This document shows, in pieces, positions 40,457 through 49,610 of a stretch of DNA of 64,000 nucleotides. The stretch spans positions 62,001-126,000 of the forward strand of contig NZ_NRSM01000005.1 in NCBI RefSeq assembly GCF_016584105.1, read 5' to 3'. Made by a program: the position numbers and the translations under genes. A model generated the notes under the pieces. The model had not been told where the DNA came from and made no database searches. It worked only from the letters and a program-made list of their open reading frames with translations. The stretch comes from Ectothiorhodospira shaposhnikovii (GTDB lineage Bacteria > Pseudomonadota > Gammaproteobacteria > Ectothiorhodospirales > Ectothiorhodospiraceae). Each line of letters starts with the position of its first letter. Position 1 is the stretch's first letter.

Positions 40457-43252
40457 ATGGTCACAAGCCTCGTCAGAAAGATCTTCGGTAGCCGTAACGA
40501 TCGCCTGGTCAAGCAATACCGCAAGCAGGTTGGACGGATCAACGAACTGGAAGCCGATCTCCAGGCCCTCACGGATGACCGGCTTCGTGCACGGACCGGC
40601 GAATTCCGCGACCGCCTGGGCAAGGGAGATTCCCTGGAAGATCTGCTGCCGGAGGCCTTTGCGGTTGTACGGGAGGCTGGACGCCGGATCATGGGAATGC
40701 GTCATTTCGACGTTCAGCTCATCGGTGGCATGGTGCTCAATGACGGGCGTATCGCGGAGATGCGTACCGGCGAGGGCAAGACACTGGTAGCCACCCTGTC
40801 CGCCTATCTGAATGCCCTGCCCGCCAAAGGCGTTCATGTGATCACGGTCAACGACTATCTTGCCCGCCGCGACGCCGTCTGGATGGGGCGCCTGTATCAT
40901 GGTCTGGGACTGACTGTGGGGGTGGTCAATTCCTCGGGTGCCAAGGGCGCCAAGCACTCCTTTCTTTATGACCCGGAGTTTGATGGAGACGGAGAAGGGT
41001 ATGCCCATCTTCGCCCGGTCACCCGGCGGGAGGCCTATGCCGCGGATATCACCTATGGCACCAACAATGAATTCGGTTTCGATTACCTGCGCGACAACAT
41101 GGCTTTCCGGGCCGAGGATCGGGTTCAGCGTGATCTGGCCTATGCCATTGTGGACGAGGTGGATTCCATTCTCATTGACGAGGCCCGCACGCCCCTGATC
41201 ATCTCCGGTCCCACCGGGGAAAACTCCGATCTTTATCTGCGCATGAAGGACATCGTCCCCAAGCTGAAGCGCCAGGATGAAGAAGAGGGTGAAGGCGATT
41301 ATTTTGTCGATGAAAAGGTCAAGCAGGTGTTCCTGTCCGAAGATGGACAGGAACGGGCCGAGCAGTTGCTGCAGGAGGCCGGTCTGCTCAAGGAAGGTCA
41401 GTCCCTCTATGACGCCGCGAGCATCCCCCTGCTGCACCATCTCAACGCCGCCCTGCGGGCTCACGCCATCTTCCAGCGCGACGTACATTACCTGGTGCGG
41501 GACAAGCAGGTACTGATCATTGATGAGTTCACCGGGCGCGTGATGGCCGGACGGCGGTGGTCGGAGGGTCTGCATCAGGCCGTGGAGGCCAAGGAGGGGG
41601 TGCCGATCCAGAACGAGAACCAGACCCTGGCCTCCATCACCTTCCAGAACTACTTCCGGCTGTACCGCAAGCTCTCGGGCATGACCGGGACCGCCGATAC
41701 TGAAGCCTACGAGTTTCAGCATATCTACGGCCTGGAGGTGGTGGTGATTCCCACCAACAAGCCCATGGTCCGCAACGACATGCAGGATCTGGTCTACATG
41801 ACCCAGAAGGAGAAGTACAAGGCCATCATGGAAGACGTCCAGCATTGCCGGGAACGGGGGCAGCCGGTCCTGGTGGGCACCGCCTCAGTGGAAGCCTCGG
41901 AGACCCTTTCCGAGATGCTCAAGAAGGCCAAGATCAGCCATGAAGTCCTCAATGCCAAGCAGCATGAGCGGGAGGCCCATATCGTCGCTCAGGCCGGCCG
42001 CCCCGGCGCCGTAACCATCGCCACCAACATGGCCGGCCGTGGTACCGACATCGTGCTTGGCGGCAGTCTGGACGCGGAGCTGGAAGCCCTGGGTCCGAAT
42101 CCCGACCCGGTACAGATGGAGAGGATCCGATCCGAGTGGAAGCAGCGCCATGCTCAGGTGCTTGAGATGGGTGGGCTTCACATCATAGGTTCCGAGCGCC
42201 ATGAATCCCGGCGGATCGACAACCAGCTCCGTGGACGTGCCGGTCGCCAGGGCGACCCGGGTTCGAGCCGGTTCTTTCTCTCCCTTGAAGACAATCTCAT
42301 GCGCATCTTCGCCTCTGATCGGGTGAAGATGATCATGCAGAAACTGGGCATGCAGGAGGGAGAGGCGATCGAGAATGCCTGGGTGACCAAGGCCATCGAG
42401 AATGCCCAGCGCAAGGTGGAAGGACACAACTTCGATATCCGCAAGAATCTGCTGGAATACGATGATGTGGCCAATGACCAGCGCCGGGTGGTCTATGAGC
42501 AGCGGCGCGAGCTGCTGGATTCCCAGGAGATTTCCGATACCATTCGCGCCGTGCGCGAGGATGTGGTGGACCAGGCCATCAGTCGCTACATTCCCCCGGG
42601 CTCCATCGACGAGCAGTGGGATATCCCCGGCCTGACCCAGTCCATGGAGACCGAGTTCGGCCTGAAGCTGGACATCGCCGGCTGGCTGGACCAGGACGAC
42701 GACCTGCACGAGGAATCCCTGCGCGAACGTCTGCAGAATGAAGTGAGCGGGGCGCTGGATGCCAAGCGCGCCGTGGTCGGTCCGGAGCTGATGCAGCGCA
42801 TTGAAAAAGATGTGATGCTGCAGGTACTGGACAGTCACTGGAAAGAACATCTGGCATCCATGGACTACCTGCGCCAAGGCATCGGCCTGCGGGGTTATGC
42901 CCAGCGCAATCCCAAGCAGGAGTACAAGCGCGAAGCCTTCGCCATGTTCGAGAGTCTGCTGGAGCGCATCAAGCATGATGTCATTTCCATGCTCATGCGC
43001 CTGCAGGTACAGTCCCCCGATGATGTGGAGACGCTGGAGGCCCAGGCACGCAGCAGCGCCAAGCCGGCCAGTATGGAATTCAAGCATGATCAGCCGGACA
43101 GCCCTCTGTCCAGCGAGGAAGACCCCCGGGCCACGCCGGAGGACTCGGATCAGGAGCCCTATCGCCGGGAAGGTCCCAAGCTGGGTCGAAATGATCCTTG
43201 CTGGTGTGGTTCCGGCAAGAAGTACAAGCACTGCCACGGCAGACTGGAGTAA
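40457..43252 (+). CDS. secA: SecA, protein translocase ATPase
   Basis: SecA drives preproteins through SecYEG. From ATG 40457 the protein has 931 residues and begins [20 protein letters not shown], like E. coli. NBD1 has [40 protein letters not shown], the [15 protein letters not shown]-like [31 protein letters not shown] and [13 protein letters not shown]-type [18 protein letters not shown] follow. The C-terminus [19 protein letters not shown] is the SecB-binding zinc motif. There is no secM; the 84-base leader holds TACCCCA/TGGGGTA (40382-40388, 40407-40413) and a TATGAT at 40412 that could be a -10 box. Confidence 0.98.
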   Translation: MVTSLVRKIFGSRNDRLVKQYRKQVGRINELEADLQALTDDRLRARTGEFRDRLGKGDSLEDLLPEAFAVVREAGRRIMGMRHFDVQLIGGMVLNDGRIAEMRTGEGKTLVATLSAYLNALPAKGVHVITVNDYLARRDAVWMGRLYHGLGLTVGVVNSSGAKGAKHSFLYDPEFDGDGEGYAHLRPVTRREAYAADITYGTNNEFGFDYLRDNMAFRAEDRVQRDLAYAIVDEVDSILIDEARTPLIISGPTGENSDLYLRMKDIVPKLKRQDEEEGEGDYFVDEKVKQVFLSEDGQERAEQLLQEAGLLKEGQSLYDAASIPLLHHLNAALRAHAIFQRDVHYLVRDKQVLIIDEFTGRVMAGRRWSEGLHQAVEAKEGVPIQNENQTLASITFQNYFRLYRKLSGMTGTADTEAYEFQHIYGLEVVVIPTNKPMVRNDMQDLVYMTQKEKYKAIMEDVQHCRERGQPVLVGTASVEASETLSEMLKKAKISHEVLNAKQHEREAHIVAQAGRPGAVTIATNMAGRGTDIVLGGSLDAELEALGPNPDPVQMERIRSEWKQRHAQVLEMGGLHIIGSERHESRRIDNQLRGRAGRQGDPGSSRFFLSLEDNLMRIFASDRVKMIMQKLGMQEGEAIENAWVTKAIENAQRKVEGHNFDIRKNLLEYDDVANDQRRVVYEQRRELLDSQEISDTIRAVREDVVDQAISRYIPPGSIDEQWDIPGLTQSMETEFGLKLDIAGWLDQDDDLHEESLRERLQNEVSGALDAKRAVVGPELMQRIEKDVMLQVLDSHWKEHLASMDYLRQGIGLRGYAQRNPKQEYKREAFAMFESLLERIKHDVISMLMRLQVQSPDDVETLEAQARSSAKPASMEFKHDQPDSPLSSEEDPRATPEDSDQEPYRREGPKLGRNDPCWCGSGKKYKHCHGRLE

Positions 43253-43258
43253 TCATCA

Positions 43259-44473
43259 ATGGCGGTGAATCTGCCCGAACCCGTTGAACTGACCCCTGTT
43301 TCAGGCGTCCGACTCAGTGCCGTGGCGGCCGGTATCCGTTACAAGGGGCGCAATGACCTTGTGCTGATGGAACTGGCCGCGGGAAGTACCTGCGCCGCCG
43401 TCTTCACCCGGAACGCCTTCTGTGCCGCACCGGTGCAGGTGGCCCGGCAACACATGCTTCAGGGCCCCCCCCGCTACCTGCTGATCAATGCGGGCAATGC
43501 CAACGCGGGTACCGGCGCCCAGGGCATGGAGGCCGCCTATCTGAGTTGCGGCGCGGTGGCCGGTTGCACCAATGTCAGAATTGCCCAGGTACTGCCGTTT
43601 TCCACCGGGGTGATCGGGGAGCCCCTGCCGGTGGAACGCATCTCCGCAGCCCTGCCCGAGGCCGTGGCAGCCTTGCACGAGCAGGGCTGGATGGCGGCCA
43701 TGCGGGCCATCATGACCACCGACACGGTGGGCAAGGGTGCTTCGGAACGGCTGCGTCTTTCCGGTGGCGAGGTGACGATCACCGGGATCGCCAAGGGCTC
43801 CGGCATGATCCACCCCGACATGGCCACCATGCTGGCTTTCCTGGCCACCGATGCCAAGGTGGACAAGGGATTGCTGCAAGCCATGCTGCTGCGTTGCAGC
43901 CGGGCCAGTTTCAATGCCATTACCGTGGACGGAGACACTTCCACCAATGATGCCTGCGTACTGGCCGCCACCGGTGCGTCCGGTGTGGCAGTGGATTCCG
44001 GGGAAGACCAGCGCCTGTTCGAGCAGGCGCTGCTGCGGATATGCCGTCACCTGGCCCACGCCATCGTCCGTGACGGGGAAGGCGCGACCAAGTTCATCAC
44101 GGTGCGCGTTAGCGGGGCACGGGATATGGAAGAAGCCCGCAGCGTGGGTTTTACCGTCGCCCTCTCACCACTCGTCAAGACCGCCCTGTTTGCCTCGGAT
44201 CCCAACTGGGGGAGGATTCTGGCGGCCGTGGGCAGGTCCGGTGTTGAGGGGCTTGATGTGGACCGGGTGAGCATCCATCTGGGAGATGTGTGCATTGTCG
44301 CCTCGGGTGGCAGGGCCTCTGGATATGAAGAGTCCCAGGGGCGCCGGGTGATGGCGGAAGCCGAGATCCCCATCCATATCGACCTGGGGGGAAGGGGCGA
44401 TGCCGAGGCCGAGGTCTATACCTGTGATTTTTCCTACGATTACGTCCGTATCAACGCTGAATATCGATCCTGA
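43259..44473 (+). CDS. argJ: ArgJ, glutamate N-acetyltransferase / amino-acid acetyltransferase
   Basis: ArgJ moves the acetyl group from N-acetylornithine to glutamate, recycling acetate in arginine synthesis. The 404-residue precursor is expected to self-cleave at Ala189-Thr190 in MIHPDMATMLAF, giving alpha and beta chains with Thr190 as the nucleophile. VFTRNAFCAAPV, LINAGNANAGTG, STGVIGEPLP and TVDGDTSTNDAC are also conserved. Whether it also acts as an acetyl-CoA-dependent synthase is unknown. It starts 6 bases after secA and ends 6 bases before the Nudix gene, so these form an operon. Confidence 0.96.
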   Translation: MAVNLPEPVELTPVSGVRLSAVAAGIRYKGRNDLVLMELAAGSTCAAVFTRNAFCAAPVQVARQHMLQGPPRYLLINAGNANAGTGAQGMEAAYLSCGAVAGCTNVRIAQVLPFSTGVIGEPLPVERISAALPEAVAALHEQGWMAAMRAIMTTDTVGKGASERLRLSGGEVTITGIAKGSGMIHPDMATMLAFLATDAKVDKGLLQAMLLRCSRASFNAITVDGDTSTNDACVLAATGASGVAVDSGEDQRLFEQALLRICRHLAHAIVRDGEGATKFITVRVSGARDMEEARSVGFTVALSPLVKTALFASDPNWGRILAAVGRSGVEGLDVDRVSIHLGDVCIVASGGRASGYEESQGRRVMAEAEIPIHIDLGGRGDAEAEVYTCDFSYDYVRINAEYRS

Positions 44474-44479
44474 GGGCGC

Positions 44480-45478
44480 ATGACCGGGCCGCTCCGGGTG
44501 GCGGTGGCCGCCATCGCCAATGATCGCGGCGAGTATCTGATTGCCCGCCGTCCCGAACACGTGCATCAGGGCGGTCTCTGGGAGTTTCCTGGCGGCAAGA
44601 TCGAGCCGGGAGAGACCCTGGAGGCCGCGTTGCATCGTGAACTCCGGGAGGAACTGGATATCACGCCCCTGGATTATCGCCCCCTGATCACCCTGTCTTA
44701 CCAATATCCGGACAGGAGGGTCTGTCTTGAGGTGATGAGAGTGGACCGTTTCGAGGGTGAACCTCGTGGCATGGAGGGGCAGCCTTTGCGCTGGATGCCG
44801 TCCGGTCTGCTGCACACCCTGGAATTCCCTGCCGCCAATCGTGCCATCATCCAGGCCCTGACCCTGCCGGACCGCCTGTTGATCACCCCGGACCTGCGAT
44901 GCCCGGAAACCTTGCTGAAGGGGTTGGAAAAGACCCTGTTGGCCGGCGGAATTCAGCTGCTGCAGTTACGCGCACCTCGTCTGAGCCAAGGGGATTTTGC
45001 CTCTCTGGCCGCCTCGGCGGTCCCCTTGTGTCGCTCCCATGGTGTCAGGGTTGTGCTGAATGGGGAGCCGGAACTGGCCATGTCCATGGGGGCCGACGGT
45101 GTGCACCTCAATGGCTATCGCCTGGCCAGTCTCGAACGGCGTCCCGAAGGGGCGGGCTCCCATGCCCTGGTGGGCGCTTCGGTGCATGATCTGCGGGATG
45201 CCCGCAAGGCTGCCCGAATCGGCGCCGATTATGTGGTCATCTCTCCGGTGGCGTCGACGCCAACCCATCCCGGCGCGCCCACGCTGGGCTGGTACCGTTT
45301 CGCGGAAATTGCCCGGCAGGTCGGCCGACCTGCCTATGCTCTGGGCGGGATGAAACTGGATGACATTCCAATGGCCCTCCGCCATGGAGGGCAGGGAATT
45401 GCCTCGATCCGCGGACTCTGGCGTGGAGAGATGCCCGGCGCGCTGGCTGGCCGGGGTGATCGTACTCAAGGCGGGTGA
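44480..45478 (+). CDS. Fused MutT-type Nudix hydrolase and ThiE/TenI-like domain protein
   Basis: The 332-residue protein joins two domains. Residues 1-130 are a MutT-type Nudix hydrolase: VAVAAIANDRGEYLIARRP, WEFPGGKIEPGETLEAALHR and RELREELDI give a full Nudix box, expected to hydrolyse oxidised nucleotides such as 8-oxo-dGTP. Residues 135-320 resemble thiamine phosphate synthase/Ten[75 protein letters not shown] and YALGGMKLDD. Such fusions are common after argJ in gammaproteobacteria. The role of the second domain is unclear, and it may not make thiamine. Confidence 0.92.
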   Translation: MTGPLRVAVAAIANDRGEYLIARRPEHVHQGGLWEFPGGKIEPGETLEAALHRELREELDITPLDYRPLITLSYQYPDRRVCLEVMRVDRFEGEPRGMEGQPLRWMPSGLLHTLEFPAANRAIIQALTLPDRLLITPDLRCPETLLKGLEKTLLAGGIQLLQLRAPRLSQGDFASLAASAVPLCRSHGVRVVLNGEPELAMSMGADGVHLNGYRLASLERRPEGAGSHALVGASVHDLRDARKAARIGADYVVISPVASTPTHPGAPTLGWYRFAEIARQVGRPAYALGGMKLDDIPMALRHGGQGIASIRGLWRGEMPGALAGRGDRTQGG

Positions 45479-45500
45479 TACCCGAAAGGAAGGGCTTGTC

Positions 45501-45965
45501 ATGGCGCGTTGGCTGAGTGTGCTTCTGATCCCCGTGATGCTGGGAGCTGGTTACCTGCTGGGCGAGCACTGGCTCAGACCCTTGCTGGTCCCCATGGACG
45601 TAGAGGCGGTGGTGATCGAGGCGCCCGCCGGCTGCGAGCTGGACGCCCAGGGATGTCTGATGATGGTGGCGGGAACCCAGGTCCGTGTCTGGGGGCCGGA
45701 TCGCATTCCGCCCCTGGCGCCTTTTGATCTGCGCCTGGATGGCGCTGCGCCCATGGAAGCCCTGGATGTGTCCTATATCATGCCAGGGATGGAGATGGGG
45801 GTGCACCGGTTTGAATTCACAACACTGGCCACAGGGGGGTGGGTGGCCGAGTCGGTATTGCCGGTATGCATGTCCGGCCGTATGGACTGGGTTGCAAAGG
45901 TGCGTATTCGTCTGCAGGGCCAGCCCTATGAGCTACGGATCCCCGTACTGTTGCGCAGAGGGTGA
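45501..45965 (+). CDS. Membrane-anchored protein of unknown function (possible YtkA/FixH-like fold)
   Basis: I do not recognise this 154-residue protein with confidence. It begins with a hydrophobic segment (residues 3-22, RWLSVLLIPVMLGAGYLLGE), followed by an extracytoplasmic domain rich in beta-strand-like stretches. It has two spaced cysteines (GCELDAQGCLMM), a PGMEMGVHRFEF segment reminiscent of YtkA/FixH-type domains with methionine-rich loops, and a third Cys near LPVCMSGRMDW. A role in metal or copper handling is only a guess. ATG 45501 has AAGGAAGGG upstream and is 22 bases after the Nudix-ThiE gene, so it belongs to the secA-argJ operon. Confidence 0.7.
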   Translation: MARWLSVLLIPVMLGAGYLLGEHWLRPLLVPMDVEAVVIEAPAGCELDAQGCLMMVAGTQVRVWGPDRIPPLAPFDLRLDGAAPMEALDVSYIMPGMEMGVHRFEFTTLATGGWVAESVLPVCMSGRMDWVAKVRIRLQGQPYELRIPVLLRRG

Positions 45966-46026
45966 ATCTTCCTGCTCCCCTGATTTTGCCAGGGGGTGAC
46001 CGGGGAGGCCGCGGTCACTCTGCGGT

Positions 46027-46869
46027 TTATAGCGCACAGCAGGTGAGTGTGAACTGAACATCATCATCACACTGGACCGAGCGGGTCTTCAAATCACCCG
46101 CGCGCAGGAATCTCACGGAAAAACGCTGGCGTCCCGCGCTGATTTCCGGATAGTAGGGGGCATTCAGGGGGAGTGTGATGCGGATCATCTGCCAGGGTTG
46201 GCTGGTATCCAGGTTATGTTCATAAAAGCCACGGCTCGCCGTCAGGGCGCGGGGAGCACCCGCGTTGCGGATAAGTTGAAGGATGACGCTGACGGATTCC
46301 TGGATATCCGAGAATGGCTGGGACCATTCCAGCAACAGTTGCCGACGTTCGCCGGCGGATCGGGCCAGCCAGTAATGATAGGCGGGCAGATCAAAATCAC
46401 AGGTTCCGCCCGGAATGGCCGTCCGTTGACGAATGCTGTTGAAGAAATCGTTGCCTTTCACCTGCTGATCAAGCTGGCCATTCAGGCCATGGATGCCGTC
46501 GATGAGTCCGCGATGCTTGTCGATGACCGTGTTCAGTCGTCGTTGATCTACTCCCGGCTCGGTGCTTAGCCGGTTCAGGTTGGTGATCTGCCGTTCCAGT
46601 TCCTTGATCAATTCGCGTTTCACGTCGACTCGATTGGTGAGATTCATCATCTCGATCAGGGTCAGCAGGCTGCAGTGGGTGTCCGGCCCCTCATCGTGCT
46701 GAAGGCTGTGATCAAGGCGCTGCATGAGTACTTCAAGGCGCATGAAGAGACGCATGCGCTCATGCAGGGGCTGTTCATAATGGATGGCGCCCTTCACCGA
46801 TGCGGTTGCCGGGGGAGTGTGAACCACGTATTCATTATTTTCCGATCTGCGGCCGAAATGAACGAACAT
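46027..46869 (-). CDS. zapD: ZapD, FtsZ-ring cross-linking protein
   Basis: ZapD (YacF) binds the FtsZ C-terminal tail and bundles filaments. The 280-residue product aligns with E. coli ZapD from about residue 30: HYEQPLHERMRLFMRLEVL, VKRELIKELERQ, PGVDQRRLNTVIDK, NDFFNSIRQRTAIPGGTCDFDLPAYHYWL, ILQLIRNAGAPR and a C-terminus ending in CC. The first 24 or so residues have no E. coli counterpart, but ATG 46869 has a clear AAGGTGG before it, whereas a GTG at 46797 does not. It follows coaE in the pilD-coaE-zapD order known from Pseudomonas-type genomes. Confidence 0.93.
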   Translation of the reverse strand: MFVHFGRRSENNEYVVHTPPATASVKGAIHYEQPLHERMRLFMRLEVLMQRLDHSLQHDEGPDTHCSLLTLIEMMNLTNRVDVKRELIKELERQITNLNRLSTEPGVDQRRLNTVIDKHRGLIDGIHGLNGQLDQQVKGNDFFNSIRQRTAIPGGTCDFDLPAYHYWLARSAGERRQLLLEWSQPFSDIQESVSVILQLIRNAGAPRALTASRGFYEHNLDTSQPWQMIRITLPLNAPYYPEISAGRQRFSVRFLRAGDLKTRSVQCDDDVQFTLTCCAL

Positions 46870-46914
46870 GTTACCACCTTGGTAGGATGATACCGGTGAC
46901 TTCGGTGCCAGGCA

Positions 46915-47517
46915 TCAGCATGGGATTGCCATCCGGAGATAACGCTGGTGCAGGGCCTCCACCTGGGCAGGCAGTGTGTCCATGGCCCCCTCGTTGTCGA
47001 TGACGTCGTCCGCCGCCGCCAGACGCTGTTCCCTGGTGGCCTGGGCATCCATGATGGCCTGAATCTGCAGAGGGGATGCTCCGTCCCGACGACCGGCCCG
47101 TTCCAGTTGGGTGGAAGCGGCGCAGTCCACCACAAGGACGCGGTCAACACGCCCCCTTGCCCCCCCTGATTCCACCAGTAAAGGTATGACCAGCATACAA
47201 TAGGGCGTCCCGGCCTTTGATTTTTCGAGATCAATTTCAGCCCAGATCATAGGGTGGAGCAGGCTTTCCAGTCTGTGACGGGTTTGGCTGTTCCGGAACA
47301 CCATGTCGCGCATGGCGGCCCGGTCCAGGGTGCCGTCCTTTCTCAGGATTCCGGTACCGAAAGCCTCCACCACGGCGGTCAGTCCGGGCGACCCCGGTGC
47401 CACCACATGCCTGGCAATGATATCCGAATCGATGACCGTGACCCCCCGTTCTTCAAACAGTCTCGATACGCTGCTTTTTCCGCTGCCGATGCCGCCCGTC
47501 AGTCCGATGGTGAGCAT
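46915..47517 (-). CDS. coaE: CoaE, dephospho-CoA kinase
   Basis: CoaE phosphorylates dephospho-CoA, the last step of coenzyme A synthesis. The 200-residue protein has the P-loop LTGGIGSGKSSVSRLF, IDSDIIARHVVAPGSPGL, LLHPMIWAEI and VIPLLVESG, which define the family. It begins 6 bases after pilD and is followed by zapD after 45 bases, so it is co-transcribed with the pilus genes. Confidence 0.97.
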   Translation of the reverse strand: MLTIGLTGGIGSGKSSVSRLFEERGVTVIDSDIIARHVVAPGSPGLTAVVEAFGTGILRKDGTLDRAAMRDMVFRNSQTRHRLESLLHPMIWAEIDLEKSKAGTPYCMLVIPLLVESGGARGRVDRVLVVDCAASTQLERAGRRDGASPLQIQAIMDAQATREQRLAAADDVIDNEGAMDTLPAQVEALHQRYLRMAIPC

Positions 47518-47523
47518 GGCAGG

Positions 47524-48402
47524 TCAGCCGAGGAATCGAAGATAGGTCTGTACGATGGTATCTCCCCAGATCAGCGCAATCCAGCCCGCAGCGGCCAGAT
47601 AGGGGCCAAAGGGAATGGGCAGGTCGCGGTCCCGCCCCAGCAGGGCTATGAGCGCGATGCCGACAATGGCCCCAACCAGGGAGGACAGCAGTATGATGAG
47701 TGGCAGCATCTGCCAGCCAAGCCAGGCTCCCAGTGCGGCAAAAAGCTTGAAATCACCATAGCCCATGCCTTCCTTGCCCGTGAGGAGCCTGAAGGCGTGG
47801 TAGATCAGCCAGAGGCTCAGGTACCCGAAGACCGCCCCCAGCAGGCTGCTGGTGGTGTCCGTGAACATGCCGTCAAGGTTGAGAACCAGCCCCAGCCAGA
47901 GCAGGGGGAGGGTGATCATGTCCGGGAGCAGGGTGGTGCGCAGGTCGATTACGGTCAGGGCAATCAGGGCCCAGGTCAGCAGCAGGGCTGCCGCTGCCGT
48001 CCAGGTGAAGCCGAAATACCAGACCACCGCCATGGATAACAGTGCCGTCGCCGCTTCCACCAGGGGGTACTGGATGGAGATGCGGGTGCCGCATTGGGCG
48101 CATTTTCCCTTGAGGAACAGGTAACTGATCAGGGGGATGTTTTCCAGCGCCGTGATCCGGTGCCCGCAGGCAGGGCAGGCGGAACGTGGAACCACCAGGT
48201 TGTATGGTTGCCTGGAGGCTTCATCCTCGTCCATGCCTGTGTCTCGTGACTGCAGCCAGGCTCGGGCCTCGCTCTGCCACTGACGTTCCATCATGACCGG
48301 CAGTCGGTGGATGACCACGTTGAGAAAGCTGCCCACCAGGAGGCTGAAAAGCCCGGTGAGGGTGAGCAGCAGGGACGGGCTCGATGAGAGAAGGTCCGTC
48401 AC
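47524..48402 (-). CDS. pilD: PilD, type IV prepilin peptidase and N-methyltransferase
   Basis: PilD cleaves and N-methylates type IV prepilins and type II secretion pseudopilins at the inner membrane. The 292-residue protein has the cytoplasmic zinc-binding cysteines C76/C79 (CPACGH) and C101/C104 (CAQCG) and about eight transmembrane segments. The aspartates D153 (VIDLRTTLLPD) and D217 (GYGDFKL) are 64 residues apart, as in Pseudomonas PilD (149 and 213). The GTG start overlaps the pilC stop by 4 bases. Confidence 0.97.
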   Translation of the reverse strand: MTDLLSSSPSLLLTLTGLFSLLVGSFLNVVIHRLPVMMERQWQSEARAWLQSRDTGMDEDEASRQPYNLVVPRSACPACGHRITALENIPLISYLFLKGKCAQCGTRISIQYPLVEAATALLSMAVVWYFGFTWTAAAALLLTWALIALTVIDLRTTLLPDMITLPLLWLGLVLNLDGMFTDTTSSLLGAVFGYLSLWLIYHAFRLLTGKEGMGYGDFKLFAALGAWLGWQMLPLIILLSSLVGAIVGIALIALLGRDRDLPIPFGPYLAAAGWIALIWGDTIVQTYLRFLG

Positions 48403-49607
48403 ACCACGGCTCCAAGCTGGAAGATGGGGAGGTACATGGCAATCACCAGGCCACCGACCACGATGCCCAGGAAGGCCATGATCATCGGCTCCATGAGGCT
48501 GGAGAGGCCGTCGACCATGTTGTCCACTTCCTCTTCATAGAAATCGGCCACCTTGCCCAGCATTTCGTCCAGGGAGCCGGATTCTTCACCAATGGCCACC
48601 ATCTGCACCACCATGTTGGGAAAAACGCCGGAGTGTCTCATGGCCTGCTGAAGCTGGGTGCCGGCAGCGGTTTCGTCACGCATGCGCAGGGTGGCTTCGG
48701 AGAAGAGGGCATTGCCCGTGGCGCCGGCCACGGAGTCCATGGCCTCCACCAGGGGCACGCCGGCGGAGAACATGGTGGAGAGGGTGCGGGCAAAGCGGGC
48801 GATGGCAGCCTTGCGCAGCAGATCTCCGATCACGGGTATGCGCAGGGAGAGCAGGTCCAGTTGTCGGCGAAACGCGGGGAAGCGCCGCTTGGCCTGAGTG
48901 AATCCGACCACTGATGCGCCGATGCCGCCGAAGATGGCCCACCAGTAGCCCTGGAAAAACTCGGAAATCTTGATGACGAACTGGGTGAACACCGGCAGGT
49001 CGGCACCAAAGCCCTGGAAAAGATCCTGAAACTGGGGTACCACGAAGATCAGCAGAATGGCAGTGACGATGAAGGCCACCACGATCACGGCCGCGGGATA
49101 GAACATGGCCTTCTTGATCTTGGCCTTGAGGGATTCGGTCTTCTCCTTGTAGGTGGCGATCCGGTCCAGCAGGGTTTCGAGGGCCCCTGACTGTTCACCG
49201 GCCCCAACCAGGTTGACGACAAGATCATCGAAATAGAGCGGATGCTTGGACAGGGCATTGGCGAAGGTGGATCCGCCTTCCACATCCGCCTTGATCTTGA
49301 GGATCAGTTCCTGCATGGAGGGGTTTTCATGGCCCCGGCCGACGATCTCGAACGACTGTACCAGGGGTACGCCGGCACTCATCATGGTGGACATCTGGCG
49401 CAGGAAGATGGCGATGTCCTTGGGCACGATCTTTTTTTTGCCGCCAAACAGGGGCTTGGGTTTTTTCCGGACCTTGAGGGGATTGATGCCCTGGCGGCGC
49501 AGATCGGCCTTGGCCAGGTTTTCGTTGGCTGCGGTGGTCTCTCCCTTGACGCGGACTCCTTTCTTGTCCACACCTTCCCAGACGAACACCGTCGTTACTT
49601 CGGCCAT
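48399..49607 (-). CDS. pilC: PilC, type IV pilus inner-membrane platform protein
   Basis: PilC is the membrane platform on which PilB acts to extend the pilus. The 402-residue protein has two GspF-type domains (about 70-190 and 275-395), each with a conserved LRQMSTMMSAGVPLVQSFE or ARTLSTMFSAGVPLVEAMD motif, and three main transmembrane helices. It lies 3 bases after pilB and overlaps pilD. Confidence 0.97.
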   Translation of the reverse strand: MAEVTTVFVWEGVDKKGVRVKGETTAANENLAKADLRRQGINPLKVRKKPKPLFGGKKKIVPKDIAIFLRQMSTMMSAGVPLVQSFEIVGRGHENPSMQELILKIKADVEGGSTFANALSKHPLYFDDLVVNLVGAGEQSGALETLLDRIATYKEKTESLKAKIKKAMFYPAAVIVVAFIVTAILLIFVVPQFQDLFQGFGADLPVFTQFVIKISEFFQGYWWAIFGGIGASVVGFTQAKRRFPAFRRQLDLLSLRIPVIGDLLRKAAIARFARTLSTMFSAGVPLVEAMDSVAGATGNALFSEATLRMRDETAAGTQLQQAMRHSGVFPNMVVQMVAIGEESGSLDEMLGKVADFYEEEVDNMVDGLSSLMEPMIMAFLGIVVGGLVIAMYLPIFQLGAVV

Positions 49608-49610
49608 GAT

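Noticed and set aside
39506-41845. A 779-codon minus-strand open frame antisense to the M23 peptidase and secA
   Set aside because: Same shadow pattern; both plus-strand genes have intact catalytic motifs.
45996-46018. GTGACC/GGTCAC hairpin between the unknown gene and zapD as a terminator
   Set aside because: Only 6 bp with an 11-base loop and no T-run; too weak to list as a feature.
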